Below, in pieces: positions 57,069-64,000 of a stretch of DNA of 64,000 nt; position 1 is the first letter of the stretch; every line of letters begins with the position of its first letter. The DNA lies in assembly GCF_021245725.1 (NCBI RefSeq), contig NZ_JAJGSX010000001.1, positions 765,422 through 829,421 of the forward strand, in the 5' to 3' direction. Made by a program: the position numbers and the translations under genes. The notes under the pieces are model-generated. The model saw only the letters and a program-made list of their open reading frames with translations, made no database searches and was not told the DNA's origin. Source of the DNA: Pseudonocardia sp. TRM90224 (GTDB lineage: Bacteria > Actinomycetota > Actinomycetes > Mycobacteriales > Pseudonocardiaceae).

Positions 57069-57686
57069 TCACAGGGCGCGGCGGCCGGACAGGGCGCGGC
57101 CCAGAGTGAGTTCGTCGGCGAACTCGAGGTCTCCACCCATCGGCAGCCCCGATGCCAGGCGGGTGACGGTGAGACCAGGAAAGTCACGAAGCAAGCGCAA
57201 GAGATAGGTCGCGGTGGCCTCGCCCTCGGTGTTGGGGTCGGTCGCGATGATCACTTCGGCGATCTCGGTCTCGTCAGAGGCCGGCCCGGTCCCGCCGAGC
57301 CGGGCCAACAGCTCCCTGATCCGCAGCGTGTCGGGCCCCACCCCCGCCAACGGATCCAGCGCACCACCCAGCACGTGGTAGCGCCCCTTGAACTCGCGAG
57401 TGCGCTCCACCGCCAGCACGTCCTTCGCCTCTTCCACGACGCAGACGATCGTCGGGTCGCGCCGCGCGTCGGAGCAGTACCTGCAGCGCTCCCGCTCGGA
57501 GACGTTGCCGCAGACCTCGCAGAAGAGGACGCCCTCCTTGACCCGCTGCAGCACGTCCTGCAGCCGGGACACGTCGACGGGGTCGGCCGCGAGCAGGTGG
57601 AACGCGATCCGCTGCGCGCTCTTCGGCCCGACCCCAGGCAGCCGGCCCAGCTCGTCGATCAGGTCCTGGACCGGTCCCTCGAACAC
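57069..57686 (-). CDS. recR: Recombination mediator protein RecR
   Basis: The 205-residue protein has the N-terminal helix-hairpin-helix ([24 protein letters not shown]), a four-cysteine zinc finger ([16 protein letters not shown], residues 56-71) and a Toprim domain ([14 protein letters not shown] to [15 protein letters not shown]). RecR works with RecO and RecF to load RecA at gaps. The GTG start is 3 bases after the ybaB stop. Gene order ybaB-recR is widely conserved. Confidence 0.97.
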   Translation of the reverse strand: MFEGPVQDLIDELGRLPGVGPKSAQRIAFHLLAADPVDVSRLQDVLQRVKEGVLFCEVCGNVSERERCRYCSDARRDPTIVCVVEEAKDVLAVERTREFKGRYHVLGGALDPLAGVGPDTLRIRELLARLGGTGPASDETEIAEVIIATDPNTEGEATATYLLRLLRDFPGLTVTRLASGLPMGGDLEFADELTLGRALSGRRAL

Positions 57687-57689
57687 CGC

Positions 57690-58025
57690 TCAGCCGAGGC
57701 CGGGCAGGCCGAGATCGCCACCCAGCCCACCGGCGAGCGGACCCATCTTCTCCGCCTGCAACTCCTGCGCCGCCCGTGCGGCGTCCTGCAAGGCGCCGAC
57801 GATGAGGTCCTGCAACGTCTCGGCGTCCTCCGGATCGATGACCTTCGGGTCGATCCGGACGGCGCGCACCTCCTGCGCGGCGGTCATCGTCACCTGCACC
57901 AGCCCGTTGCCCGCCTGGCCGACCACCTCCGCGGTCGCCAGCTCGGCCTGGGCGGCCATCAGCTGCTCCTGCATCTTCTGCGCCTGCTGAAGGATCATCT
58001 GCATGTCGGGCTGACCCGGTTGCAC
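57690..58025 (-). CDS. YbaB/EbfC nucleoid-associated protein
   Basis: The 111-residue protein has the family signature: helix [23 protein letters not shown], the strand [20 protein letters not shown], and [22 protein letters not shown], with a Gly/Leu-rich tail. EbfC proteins bind DNA as dimers and organise the nucleoid. The GTG start gives the usual length. It is co-directional and nearly contiguous with recR. Confidence 0.95.
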   Translation of the reverse strand: MQPGQPDMQMILQQAQKMQEQLMAAQAELATAEVVGQAGNGLVQVTMTAAQEVRAVRIDPKVIDPEDAETLQDLIVGALQDAARAAQELQAEKMGPLAGGLGGDLGLPGLG

Positions 58026-58099
58026 CAGCGGTCTCCTCGCACCTCGTTCCGGGCGCGTCCAGCGCGGCCGGCTCCTGCAACCAGGGTAGCCGTGCGAGG

Positions 58100-58912
58100 G
58101 TGGCGCTCGTGCGCAACGCCCTACGCGTCATGGTCCGCGGTGTGGTGGTTTGCGGTGTGGTGGTCTGTGCCGTCATCAGCGCGTGCGCGCCGGCCCCGCC
58201 GACGATCGCGCCGGAACCCGTGCGAACGGCCGCGGCCCCGAGCGCCCAGCCGTCGACTCCGCCGCCGCCGCGGGTCGTCGTGCTCGACCCGGGGCACAAC
58301 GCGCGCAACGCCGCCAACCCCGCGGAGATCAACCGGCCGGTGCCGGACGGGCGCGGTGGGACGAAGGCGTGCAACACAACCGGCACCCAGACCGACGCCG
58401 GGTACCCGGAGCACGCCTTCACGTTCGACGTCGCGCAACGCGTGCAGCGGCAGCTGGAGGCCGCCGGCGTCCGCGTGGTCATGACGAGGCCCGACGACAA
58501 CGGGATCGGCCCTTGCGTCGACGTGCGTGGGCAGGCGGGTGAGCAGGCCGGCGCCGACGCCGTCGTCTCCATTCACGCCGACGGGACCGCTCGCAACGGG
58601 ACCGGCTTCCACGTCGCCGTCTCCGACCCGCCGCTCAACCCGGCGCAGGAAGGCCCGGCCCGCGCGCTCGCCACGGCGCTGCGCGACGCCATGCGCGGCG
58701 GCGGCTTCACCGACTCCAGCTACACCGGCCACGAGGGCATCTCACTGCGCCGCGACCTCGCCGGGCTCAACCTCGCGACCCGCCCCGCCGCGCTCGTCGA
58801 GTGCGGGAACATGCGCAACCCGGCCGAGGCCGCCCTCATGACCACCGAGCCGGGCCGCGAGCGGTACGCCGCGGCGCTCGCCTCAGGCGTGCTGGCGTTC
58901 CTTCGCCGCTGA
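58100..58912 (+). CDS. N-acetylmuramoyl-L-alanine amidase, Rv3717-like lipoprotein
   Basis: The 270-residue Amidase_3 protein cleaves the bond between muramic acid and the stem peptide in peptidoglycan. Zinc and catalytic motifs are visible: [18 protein letters not shown] (Glu), SIHADG and ALVECGNM. A cysteine pair (KACNTTG and GPCVDV) matches the disulfide known in the mycobacterial enzyme Rv3717. The N-terminal hydrophobic segment ends in VISAC, a lipobox-like site at Cys29. The ybaB/recR neighbourhood matches the Rv3715c-Rv3717 order. Its 3' end overlaps the convergent P-type ATPase gene by 30 bases. Confidence 0.92.
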   Translation: MALVRNALRVMVRGVVVCGVVVCAVISACAPAPPTIAPEPVRTAAAPSAQPSTPPPPRVVVLDPGHNARNAANPAEINRPVPDGRGGTKACNTTGTQTDAGYPEHAFTFDVAQRVQRQLEAAGVRVVMTRPDDNGIGPCVDVRGQAGEQAGADAVVSIHADGTARNGTGFHVAVSDPPLNPAQEGPARALATALRDAMRGGGFTDSSYTGHEGISLRRDLAGLNLATRPAALVECGNMRNPAEAALMTTEPGRERYAAALASGVLAFLRR

Positions 58913-61249
58913 CCGGTTCACGAACCAGTACGCCAGCTCGATCAGCACCATCCCCACCACGGCGACGACCACCGCGATCATGATCGTCGGACCGTGCCCG
59001 GGGTCGAGCTGCCAGAACCGCTGCCCGAAGACGATCGGCAGGAACAGCGCGTAGGAGAACGCCGCGAGCGACGCCGCGATCATCACGATCTTCCACCAGA
59101 CCAGCGGGCGCGCGACGACGACCAGCACCCACGTCGCGATCAGGTACAGCGTGACGACGGCCGCGGTGCTGTGCTGGATCTCCGTCGCGGTCGTGTCGCC
59201 GCGCACGAGCAAGTACGTCGTGAACGTCGCGAGGCCCGCGACCAGGCCGGACGGCATCGCCAGCCGCAGCACCCTGCGCACGAAGCCCTTGCGGGCGCGT
59301 TCGGTGTTGGGCGCGAGCGCGAGGAAGAACGCCGGGATGCCGATCGTCAGCGAGCCGATCAACGTCAGGTGCCGCGGGAGGAACGGGAACGGCACCCCGA
59401 TCGCGCCGATCGCGATCGCCAGGAAGACCGAGTAGACGGTCTTGGTCAGGAAGAGGTTCGCGACCCGCTCGATGTTGCCGATCACCCGCCGGCCCTCGGC
59501 GACGACGTGCGGGAGCGTGGCGAAGGAGTTGTCCAGCAGCACGATCTGGGCGACCGCGCGGGTGGCGGGGCTGCCGGAGCCCATGGCGACGCCGATGTCG
59601 GCGTCCTTGAGCGCGAGCACGTCGTTCACACCGTCGCCGGTCATCGCGACCGTGTGGCCGCGCGACTGCAGCGCGCCGACCATCTCGCGCTTCTGCGCGG
59701 GCGTCACGCGACCGAAGACGGTGCCGCCCTCCAACGCGTCGGCCAGCTCCTCGCGCGAGTCGGGCAGGCGCCGCGCGTCCACCGGAGCGTCGGCCCGCGG
59801 TAGTGCGAGCGAGGCCGCGACGGCGCCGACGGAGATCGCGTTGTCGCCGGAGATGACCTTGACCTCGACGTCCTGCTCCGCGAAGTATGCCAGCGTGCCC
59901 GCCGCCTCCGGGCGCACCCGCTGCTCCAGCACCACCAGCGCGGCCGGCTCGACGACACCCGGCGCGTCGGCCGCATCGACGGTCGTCGTGCACCGGCCGA
60001 GCAGCAGCACCCGCAGCCCGCCGGCACCGACCCGCTCCGCCTCGGCCCGCTCCGCGCTCCCGTCAGCGAGCAGCACGTCCGGGGCCCCGAGCACCCAGTC
60101 GCCGTCGTTGTCGAAGCTCGCGCCGCTCCACTTGCGGGCCGACGAGAACGGCGCCGTGGCCGTGATCGTCCAGCCGGGGGCGGGACACATCTCCGCAACG
60201 GCGGCGAGGCTGGCGTTGGGGCGCGGGTCGGCGACGCCGAGCGCACCCAGCACGGCCCGCAGGCTCGTCTCGTCGTTACCGCCGAACGGACGCACGCTCG
60301 CGAGCCGCATGCCGTTCTCGGTGAGCGTGCCGGTCTTGTCGGCGCAGACGACGTCGACGCGGGCGAGGCCCTCGATCGCCGGCAGCTCCTGCACGAGGCA
60401 CTGCCGCCGCCCGAGCCGGACCACACCGACCGCGAACGCGATGCTCGTGAGCAGCACCAACCCTTCCGGCACCATCGGCACGAGCGCCGCGACCATGCCT
60501 CGCAGCGCGTCGTCGATGTCGGTGCCGGCCGTGCGGAACTGGCTCCAGATGATCAGCGCCGCCGCCGGGACCAGCAAGTACGTGATGATCTGCAGGATCC
60601 GGTTGATGCCGGACCGCAGCTCCGACCCCACCAGCGTGAAGCGGCTCGCCTCCTCGGCGAGCTTCGCGGCGTAGGCCTCGCGGCCGACCTTCGTCGCCTG
60701 CTGCGCGCCCGAGCCCGCCGCAACGAAGCTGCCGGAGAGCACCTGGTCGCCCAGCTGCTTGTGCACCGGGTCGGACTCGCCGGTGAGCAGCGACTCGTCG
60801 ATCTCCAGGCCGTCGGCGGCGAGCACGATGCCGTCCACGACGATCTTGTCGCCGGGGCCGAGCTCGATCACGTCGTCCAGCACGACACCGCTCGGCGAGA
60901 GCTCGACGGTGACGCTGTCGCGGCGCACGTGCGGGCGGGCCTCGCCGACGATCGCGAGCCGTTCGAGGGTGCGCTTGGCGCGCAGCTCCTGGACGATGCC
61001 GATCAACGTGTTGATGATGATCACGAAGCCGAACAGGCCGTCCTGGATGGGCCCGATCACCAGGATGATCGCGAACAGCACCCCGACTATCGCGTTGAAG
61101 CGTGTGAAGACGTTGGCGCGGACGATGTCGCGGACGCTGCGGCTCGCCCTCGCGGGCACGTCGTTCGTCTGGCCGGCGGCGACCCGCTCCGCGACCTGCG
61201 CGGCGGTCAGCCCGACAAGAACGTCCGTGCGTTCCTGGATGGTGGACAC
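58883..61249 (-). CDS. P-type cation-transporting ATPase, CtpE-like
   Basis: The 788-residue P-type ATPase has the phosphorylation site [11 protein letters not shown], the ion-binding helix motif [10 protein letters not shown], the actuator motif LTGES, the hinge [18 protein letters not shown] and about ten membrane helices. Length and motifs fit CtpE, which in mycobacteria is linked to calcium uptake. The GTG at 61249 gives the conserved beginning ([17 protein letters not shown]). An upstream in-frame extension to 61669 runs through a family A palindrome and is rejected. The 3' end overlaps the amidase gene by 30 bases. It lies between dnaX and ybaB, which are adjacent in many bacteria. Confidence 0.93.
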   Translation of the reverse strand: MSTIQERTDVLVGLTAAQVAERVAAGQTNDVPARASRSVRDIVRANVFTRFNAIVGVLFAIILVIGPIQDGLFGFVIIINTLIGIVQELRAKRTLERLAIVGEARPHVRRDSVTVELSPSGVVLDDVIELGPGDKIVVDGIVLAADGLEIDESLLTGESDPVHKQLGDQVLSGSFVAAGSGAQQATKVGREAYAAKLAEEASRFTLVGSELRSGINRILQIITYLLVPAAALIIWSQFRTAGTDIDDALRGMVAALVPMVPEGLVLLTSIAFAVGVVRLGRRQCLVQELPAIEGLARVDVVCADKTGTLTENGMRLASVRPFGGNDETSLRAVLGALGVADPRPNASLAAVAEMCPAPGWTITATAPFSSARKWSGASFDNDGDWVLGAPDVLLADGSAERAEAERVGAGGLRVLLLGRCTTTVDAADAPGVVEPAALVVLEQRVRPEAAGTLAYFAEQDVEVKVISGDNAISVGAVAASLALPRADAPVDARRLPDSREELADALEGGTVFGRVTPAQKREMVGALQSRGHTVAMTGDGVNDVLALKDADIGVAMGSGSPATRAVAQIVLLDNSFATLPHVVAEGRRVIGNIERVANLFLTKTVYSVFLAIAIGAIGVPFPFLPRHLTLIGSLTIGIPAFFLALAPNTERARKGFVRRVLRLAMPSGLVAGLATFTTYLLVRGDTTATEIQHSTAAVVTLYLIATWVLVVVARPLVWWKIVMIAASLAAFSYALFLPIVFGQRFWQLDPGHGPTIMIAVVVAVVGMVLIELAYWFVNRSAAKERQHA

Positions 61250-61325
61250 GGGGGCGAGAGTACGCAGCCCCACGAGCCGCCCGGGGAGTGCTGGCCACAC
61301 GCCACCCGGCCGGGTAACCGGACAA

Positions 61326-61393
61326 ACGTCCCCACCGTTTTGGGCACTTGCGCGCCAATTTGGCGCGCATCCACCCAAAACGGTGGGGAACTT
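61326..61393. repeat. Dispersed palindromic element, family A, copy 5 (loop type I)
   Basis: Inverted arms TCCCCACCGTTTTGGG (61329-61344) and their complement (61374-61389) are perfect over 16 bases, with the nested GCGCGCC/GGCGCGC stem (one base changed). It lies between dnaX and the ATPase gene, which run in the same direction. Confidence 0.85.
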
Positions 61394-61409
61394 CGGGGCT
61401 GGGCCGGGG

Positions 61410-63635
61410 TTACGGGTTGAGGGCGCGGGCGCCGAGCTCGGCGCTGAGCAGCTCGATCGCCGCCTCTTCCGGATCGCGGCGCTCCGGGGAGGGCTCGCCG
61501 GTGTCGGCCGCGGCCTCGGCGAGCATCGACTCCTCGTCGTCCGGCGGAGGTTCCTCCTCCGGCGGCTCCGGCGGGAGCGGCTCGCCGTCGTCCTGCGCGG
61601 TGGACTTGCGGACGGGCGGCGGGCGCTGAGGGCGGCGGGGCGCGTTCTGCTGCGGCTGGGCTGGGCCACCGCCCCCGGTGCCGCGGGCCGACTCGCCCGC
61701 GGGCGGTGGGTCGCCGTGCTCGCAGCGGACGCGCCAGCGCACCCCGAGCACGGCGAACAGCGCCTCGGCGATCACGTCGGTGTTGCTCTGCTCGGAGAGC
61801 AGCCGGGCCAGCGGCGCCGTGCCGATGCTGAGCACGAGCGTGTCGTTCTCGACGGCCCGCACGGTGGCGCTGACCAGCAACGCGGCCGTGCGCTTCTTGC
61901 GCTCCTTCGCGGCGGCGAGCACCTCAGGCCAGACGCGCCTGACGGCGGCGGCGTCGAGCGGAGCGGCCGACGGGCGCTGCTCCTGCCGCCGGGCGGGCGG
62001 CGCTTCCGGTGCCGGCGCGGCCGGTGGGGGCACGGGCGCGGGAGGCGCGGCCGCAGTTGCAGGGGGTGCCGACTGTTCCGGCCGGCTGGGCGGTTCCGGT
62101 TCCGGTTCCGGTTCCGGTTCCGGTGGCGCGGCCGCCCGAGTGGGCTCAGCCGCCGGCGGCGCGGGCGGTTCGGCCCTCTGCGGCTCGGCGGGCGGCTGTT
62201 GCGGAGCCTCCTGCTGGCGAGCTTGCGGTTCGGCTGCTTGCGGTTCGGCTGCTTGCGGTTCGGGGGTGCGGTCGCTCGGCGGCGCTGCTGGCGGAGTGGC
62301 CGGCCGACTCGCTGCCGGTGGTTCGGGCTGCTCGGCCGGTTCGGGCGCCGCGGCGGGCTGCGAGCCACCGCGCACGCTGGGCCGCTGGAACCGGCGGCCG
62401 GCAGCGTTGCTCGCCGCGGAGCCGTCGCCGACCGGTGGGGCGGTGGCCGTTCCGGGAGGGGGTGGGCCTGCCGCGATGTCGTTGCGCCGCTCCAGCCGTT
62501 CGAGGCGTTCCAGCAGCGCGGTGTCGGCCGTGCTGGCAGCAGGCAGGAGCATGCGCGCGCAGAGCAGCTCCAGCAGCAGCCGCGGCGCCGTCGCCCCGCG
62601 CATCTCGATCAGCCCGGTGTGCAGGATCTCGCCGTAACGCGCGAGCGTGGCGGCGTCGAGCCGGTCGGCCTGCTCGACCATCCTGGCCAGCTCGTCGGCG
62701 GCGGCGTCGACCAGCCCGCGGTCGACGGCCTCCGGCACGGCCTGCAGCAGCGTGACGTCGCGGAAGCGCTGCAGCAGGTCGGTCGCGAAGCGGCGGGGGT
62801 CGTGCCCGCCCTCGACGAGCCGGTCGACCGTCTCGAAGACCACCGCGCGGTCGCCCGCCGCCAGCGCGTCGACCATGTCGTCGATCAGCCCGACGTCGGT
62901 GACGCCGAGCAGGCTGACCGCACGCTCGTACGTCACGCCCTCCGGGCCGGCGCCGGCGAGCAGCTGGTCGAGCACCGAGAGCGAGTCGCGGGCCGAGCCG
63001 CCGCCCGCCCTGATCACCAGCGGGTACACCGCCGGCGAGACCGTCACGCTCTCCTCCGCGCAGATGCGTTCCATCAACTTGCGCAGGGTGCCGGGCGGGA
63101 TCAGCCGGAACGGGTAGTGGTGGGTGCGCGAGCGGATCGTCGGGAGGACCTTCTCCGGCTCGGTGGTCGCGAACACGAAGACGAGGTGCTCAGGCGGCTC
63201 CTCGACGATCTTCAGCAGGGCGTTGAAACCCTGCGTGGTGATCATGTGCGCCTCGTCGACGATGAACACGCGATAGCGCGACTCGGCCGGGGCGAAGAAC
63301 GCGCGGTCGCGCAGCTCACGGGTGTCGTCGACACCGCCGTGCGACGCCGCGTCGAGCTCGGTGACGTCGATGTTGCCCGGCCCACCCGGCGCCAGCGAAA
63401 TGCACGACGGGCAGACGCCGCACGGGTCGGGGGTGGGGCCGAGCTCGCAGTTGAGCGAGCGGGCGAGGATCCGCGCGCTCGACGTCTTGCCGCAGCCGCG
63501 CGGGCCGGAGAACAGGTACGCGTGGTTGATCCGGCCGGACGCGAGCGCGGTGCTCAGCGGCTCCGTGACGTGTTCCTGCCCGACGACCTCGGCGAACTTC
63601 GCCGGGCGGTACTTGCGGTACAGAGCCAGCGTCAC
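61410..63635 (-). CDS. dnaX: DNA polymerase III subunits gamma/tau
   Basis: The 741-residue clamp-loader ATPase has Walker [13 protein letters not shown], a zinc-binding cysteine cluster ([16 protein letters not shown]), Walker B FIVDEAHM and the SRTHHY sensor. The N-terminal ATPase and collar run to about residue 370. A long Pro/Ala/Glu-rich linker with short repeats (EP and AEPQA units) follows, then a conserved C-terminal domain ([23 protein letters not shown]). The GTG at 63635 gives the family beginning [21 protein letters not shown]. No programmed frameshift site for a short gamma form was seen. Confidence 0.96.
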   Translation of the reverse strand: MTLALYRKYRPAKFAEVVGQEHVTEPLSTALASGRINHAYLFSGPRGCGKTSSARILARSLNCELGPTPDPCGVCPSCISLAPGGPGNIDVTELDAASHGGVDDTRELRDRAFFAPAESRYRVFIVDEAHMITTQGFNALLKIVEEPPEHLVFVFATTEPEKVLPTIRSRTHHYPFRLIPPGTLRKLMERICAEESVTVSPAVYPLVIRAGGGSARDSLSVLDQLLAGAGPEGVTYERAVSLLGVTDVGLIDDMVDALAAGDRAVVFETVDRLVEGGHDPRRFATDLLQRFRDVTLLQAVPEAVDRGLVDAAADELARMVEQADRLDAATLARYGEILHTGLIEMRGATAPRLLLELLCARMLLPAASTADTALLERLERLERRNDIAAGPPPPGTATAPPVGDGSAASNAAGRRFQRPSVRGGSQPAAAPEPAEQPEPPAASRPATPPAAPPSDRTPEPQAAEPQAAEPQARQQEAPQQPPAEPQRAEPPAPPAAEPTRAAAPPEPEPEPEPEPPSRPEQSAPPATAAAPPAPVPPPAAPAPEAPPARRQEQRPSAAPLDAAAVRRVWPEVLAAAKERKKRTAALLVSATVRAVENDTLVLSIGTAPLARLLSEQSNTDVIAEALFAVLGVRWRVRCEHGDPPPAGESARGTGGGGPAQPQQNAPRRPQRPPPVRKSTAQDDGEPLPPEPPEEEPPPDDEESMLAEAAADTGEPSPERRDPEEAAIELLSAELGARALNP
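62092..62121. repeat. In-frame hexanucleotide repeat inside dnaX
   Basis: Five perfect GGTTCC units encode alternating Glu-Pro on the minus strand in the tau linker. Nearby, 62221-62264 holds three copies of a 15-base unit (GCTTGCGGTTCGGCT) encoding AEPQA repeats. Both are in frame, so slippage would change linker length without breaking the gene. Confidence 0.9.
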
Positions 63636-63700
63636 GGCCGCGAGGCTACCCACCGCCCCCGACACCGCCCGCTCGCGGGTGACGGTTCGGCGGTGGCTGC

Positions 63701-63759
63701 GAGGGCAGGAAAGCCACTTTCAGGCCCTGTGCGGGCAGGAAAGTGGCTTTCCTGCCCTC
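63701..63759. repeat. Dispersed 59-bp palindromic element, family B, copy 4
   Basis: Outer arms of 20 bases are perfect (GAGGGCAGGAAAGCCACTTT and complement); the centre (CAGGCCCTGTGCGGGCAGG) differs from the other copies. It lies 66 bases upstream of dnaX. The interval 63636-64000 holds only this element and the two 77-bp repeats; no gene or tRNA was recognised. Confidence 0.87.
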
Positions 63760-63780
63760 CCGCTGGAGCGGCCCGAGCGG

Positions 63781-63857
63781 AGCCGAAGCGAAGCGAGGCG
63801 GAAGGGGGTCCGGGGGGCGAAGCCCCTCCGGGGCGGGGTCTGGGGGCTCCGCCCCCA
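63781..63857. repeat. 77-bp GC-rich direct repeat, copy 1
   Basis: The unit starts AGCCGAAGCGAAGCGAGGCG and ends with the hairpin TGGGGGC-TCC-GCCCCCA; a second hairpin (GGGGC-GAA-GCCCC) lies in the middle. It is identical to the copy at 63924-64000. Confidence 0.9.
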
Positions 63858-63923
63858 GAAGACACGCTGGAGCGAGAACGGCGAGCGCGGGCCGCGAGCA
63901 CACCTCGCCTCGCGGGCGGAGAA

Positions 63924-64000
63924 AGCCGAAGCGAAGCGAGGCGGAAGGGGGTCCGGGGGGCGAAGCCCCTCCGGGGCGGGGTCTGGGGGCTCCGCCCCCA
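63924..64000. repeat. 77-bp GC-rich direct repeat, copy 2 (reaches window end)
   Basis: This copy is identical to the one at 63781-63857, separated from it by 66 bases. The match runs to the last base of the window, so the unit may be longer and more copies may follow. Confidence 0.9.

Noticed and set aside
61250..61669. N-terminal extension of the P-type ATPase gene.
   Set aside because: It overlaps the end of dnaX and a palindromic element, and the conserved ATPase N-terminus starts right after the GTG at 61249.
63636..64000. Search for a tRNA or SRP RNA gene near dnaX.
   Set aside because: The interval consists of repeats only; no cloverleaf or SRP Alu-like core was recognisable by eye.

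Overview
The window is about 72% GC, with dense short-gap gene packing, GTG starts and GGGGGA-type ribosome sites. The gene content and order are those of a high-GC actinobacterium. The asd-lysC-leuA block, the recR-ybaB-amidase block and dnaX all match the arrangement known from Mycobacterium tuberculosis (Rv3708c-Rv3710, Rv3715c-Rv3717, Rv3721c). Together with XRE/DUF397 regulators and an LppX/LprG-like lipoprotein this suggests Pseudonocardiaceae or a close relative. The genus is an inference.

Layout. 1-2.5 kb: the end of a sugar ABC transporter operon and its LacI-type regulator. 2.6-11 kb: two tandem giant proteins, each a trypsin-like protease, STAND NTPase, membrane segment and beta-propeller fusion. 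11-16 kb: a lipoprotein, an MFS exporter, an EEP-family phosphodiesterase, and a divergent NmrA-like oxidoreductase/TetR pair. 16-21 kb: aspartate-family and leucine biosynthesis (asd, lysC, leuA) with a leader-peptide attenuator in front of leuA. 21-36 kb: a seven-gene locus with three DUF4132/MolR-family paralogues (one missing the core domain), a MoxR AAA+ ATPase, a DUF5682 protein, a vWA protein and a SWIM zinc-finger protein. This matches the E. coli yehI/yehL/yehM/yehP/yehQ gene set, whose function is not established and which has been grouped by comparative genomics with NTP-dependent conflict systems. 36-49 kb: a LuxR-family ATPase regulator, a HAD-M28 peptidase fusion, a zincin metallopeptidase, a TPR-CHAT protease, a subtilisin, an accessory protein and an ECF sigma factor. 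None of the proteases has a signal peptide. 49-55 kb: a five-gene peptide ABC transporter. 55-57 kb: an XRE/DUF397 pair with a strong palindromic operator and two translationally coupled small ORFs. 57-64 kb: recR, ybaB, a cell-wall amidase, a CtpE-like P-type ATPase and dnaX.

How it fits together. Housekeeping genes frame roughly 36 kb of accessory DNA between leuA and recR, and a second accessory stretch lies at 2.6-11 kb. The accessory modules share a theme: signalling NTPases (STAND, MoxR, LuxR-ATPase) coupled to intracellular proteases or scaffold proteins. That is what regulated defence or cell-death systems look like, but the function here is an inference. No integrase, transposase, tRNA, rRNA or CRISPR array was seen.

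Two families of dispersed intergenic palindromes occur across the window: five copies of an ACTTCCCCACCGTTTT element and four 59-bp copies of a GAGGGCAGGAAAG element. A 77-bp GC-rich direct repeat closes the window.
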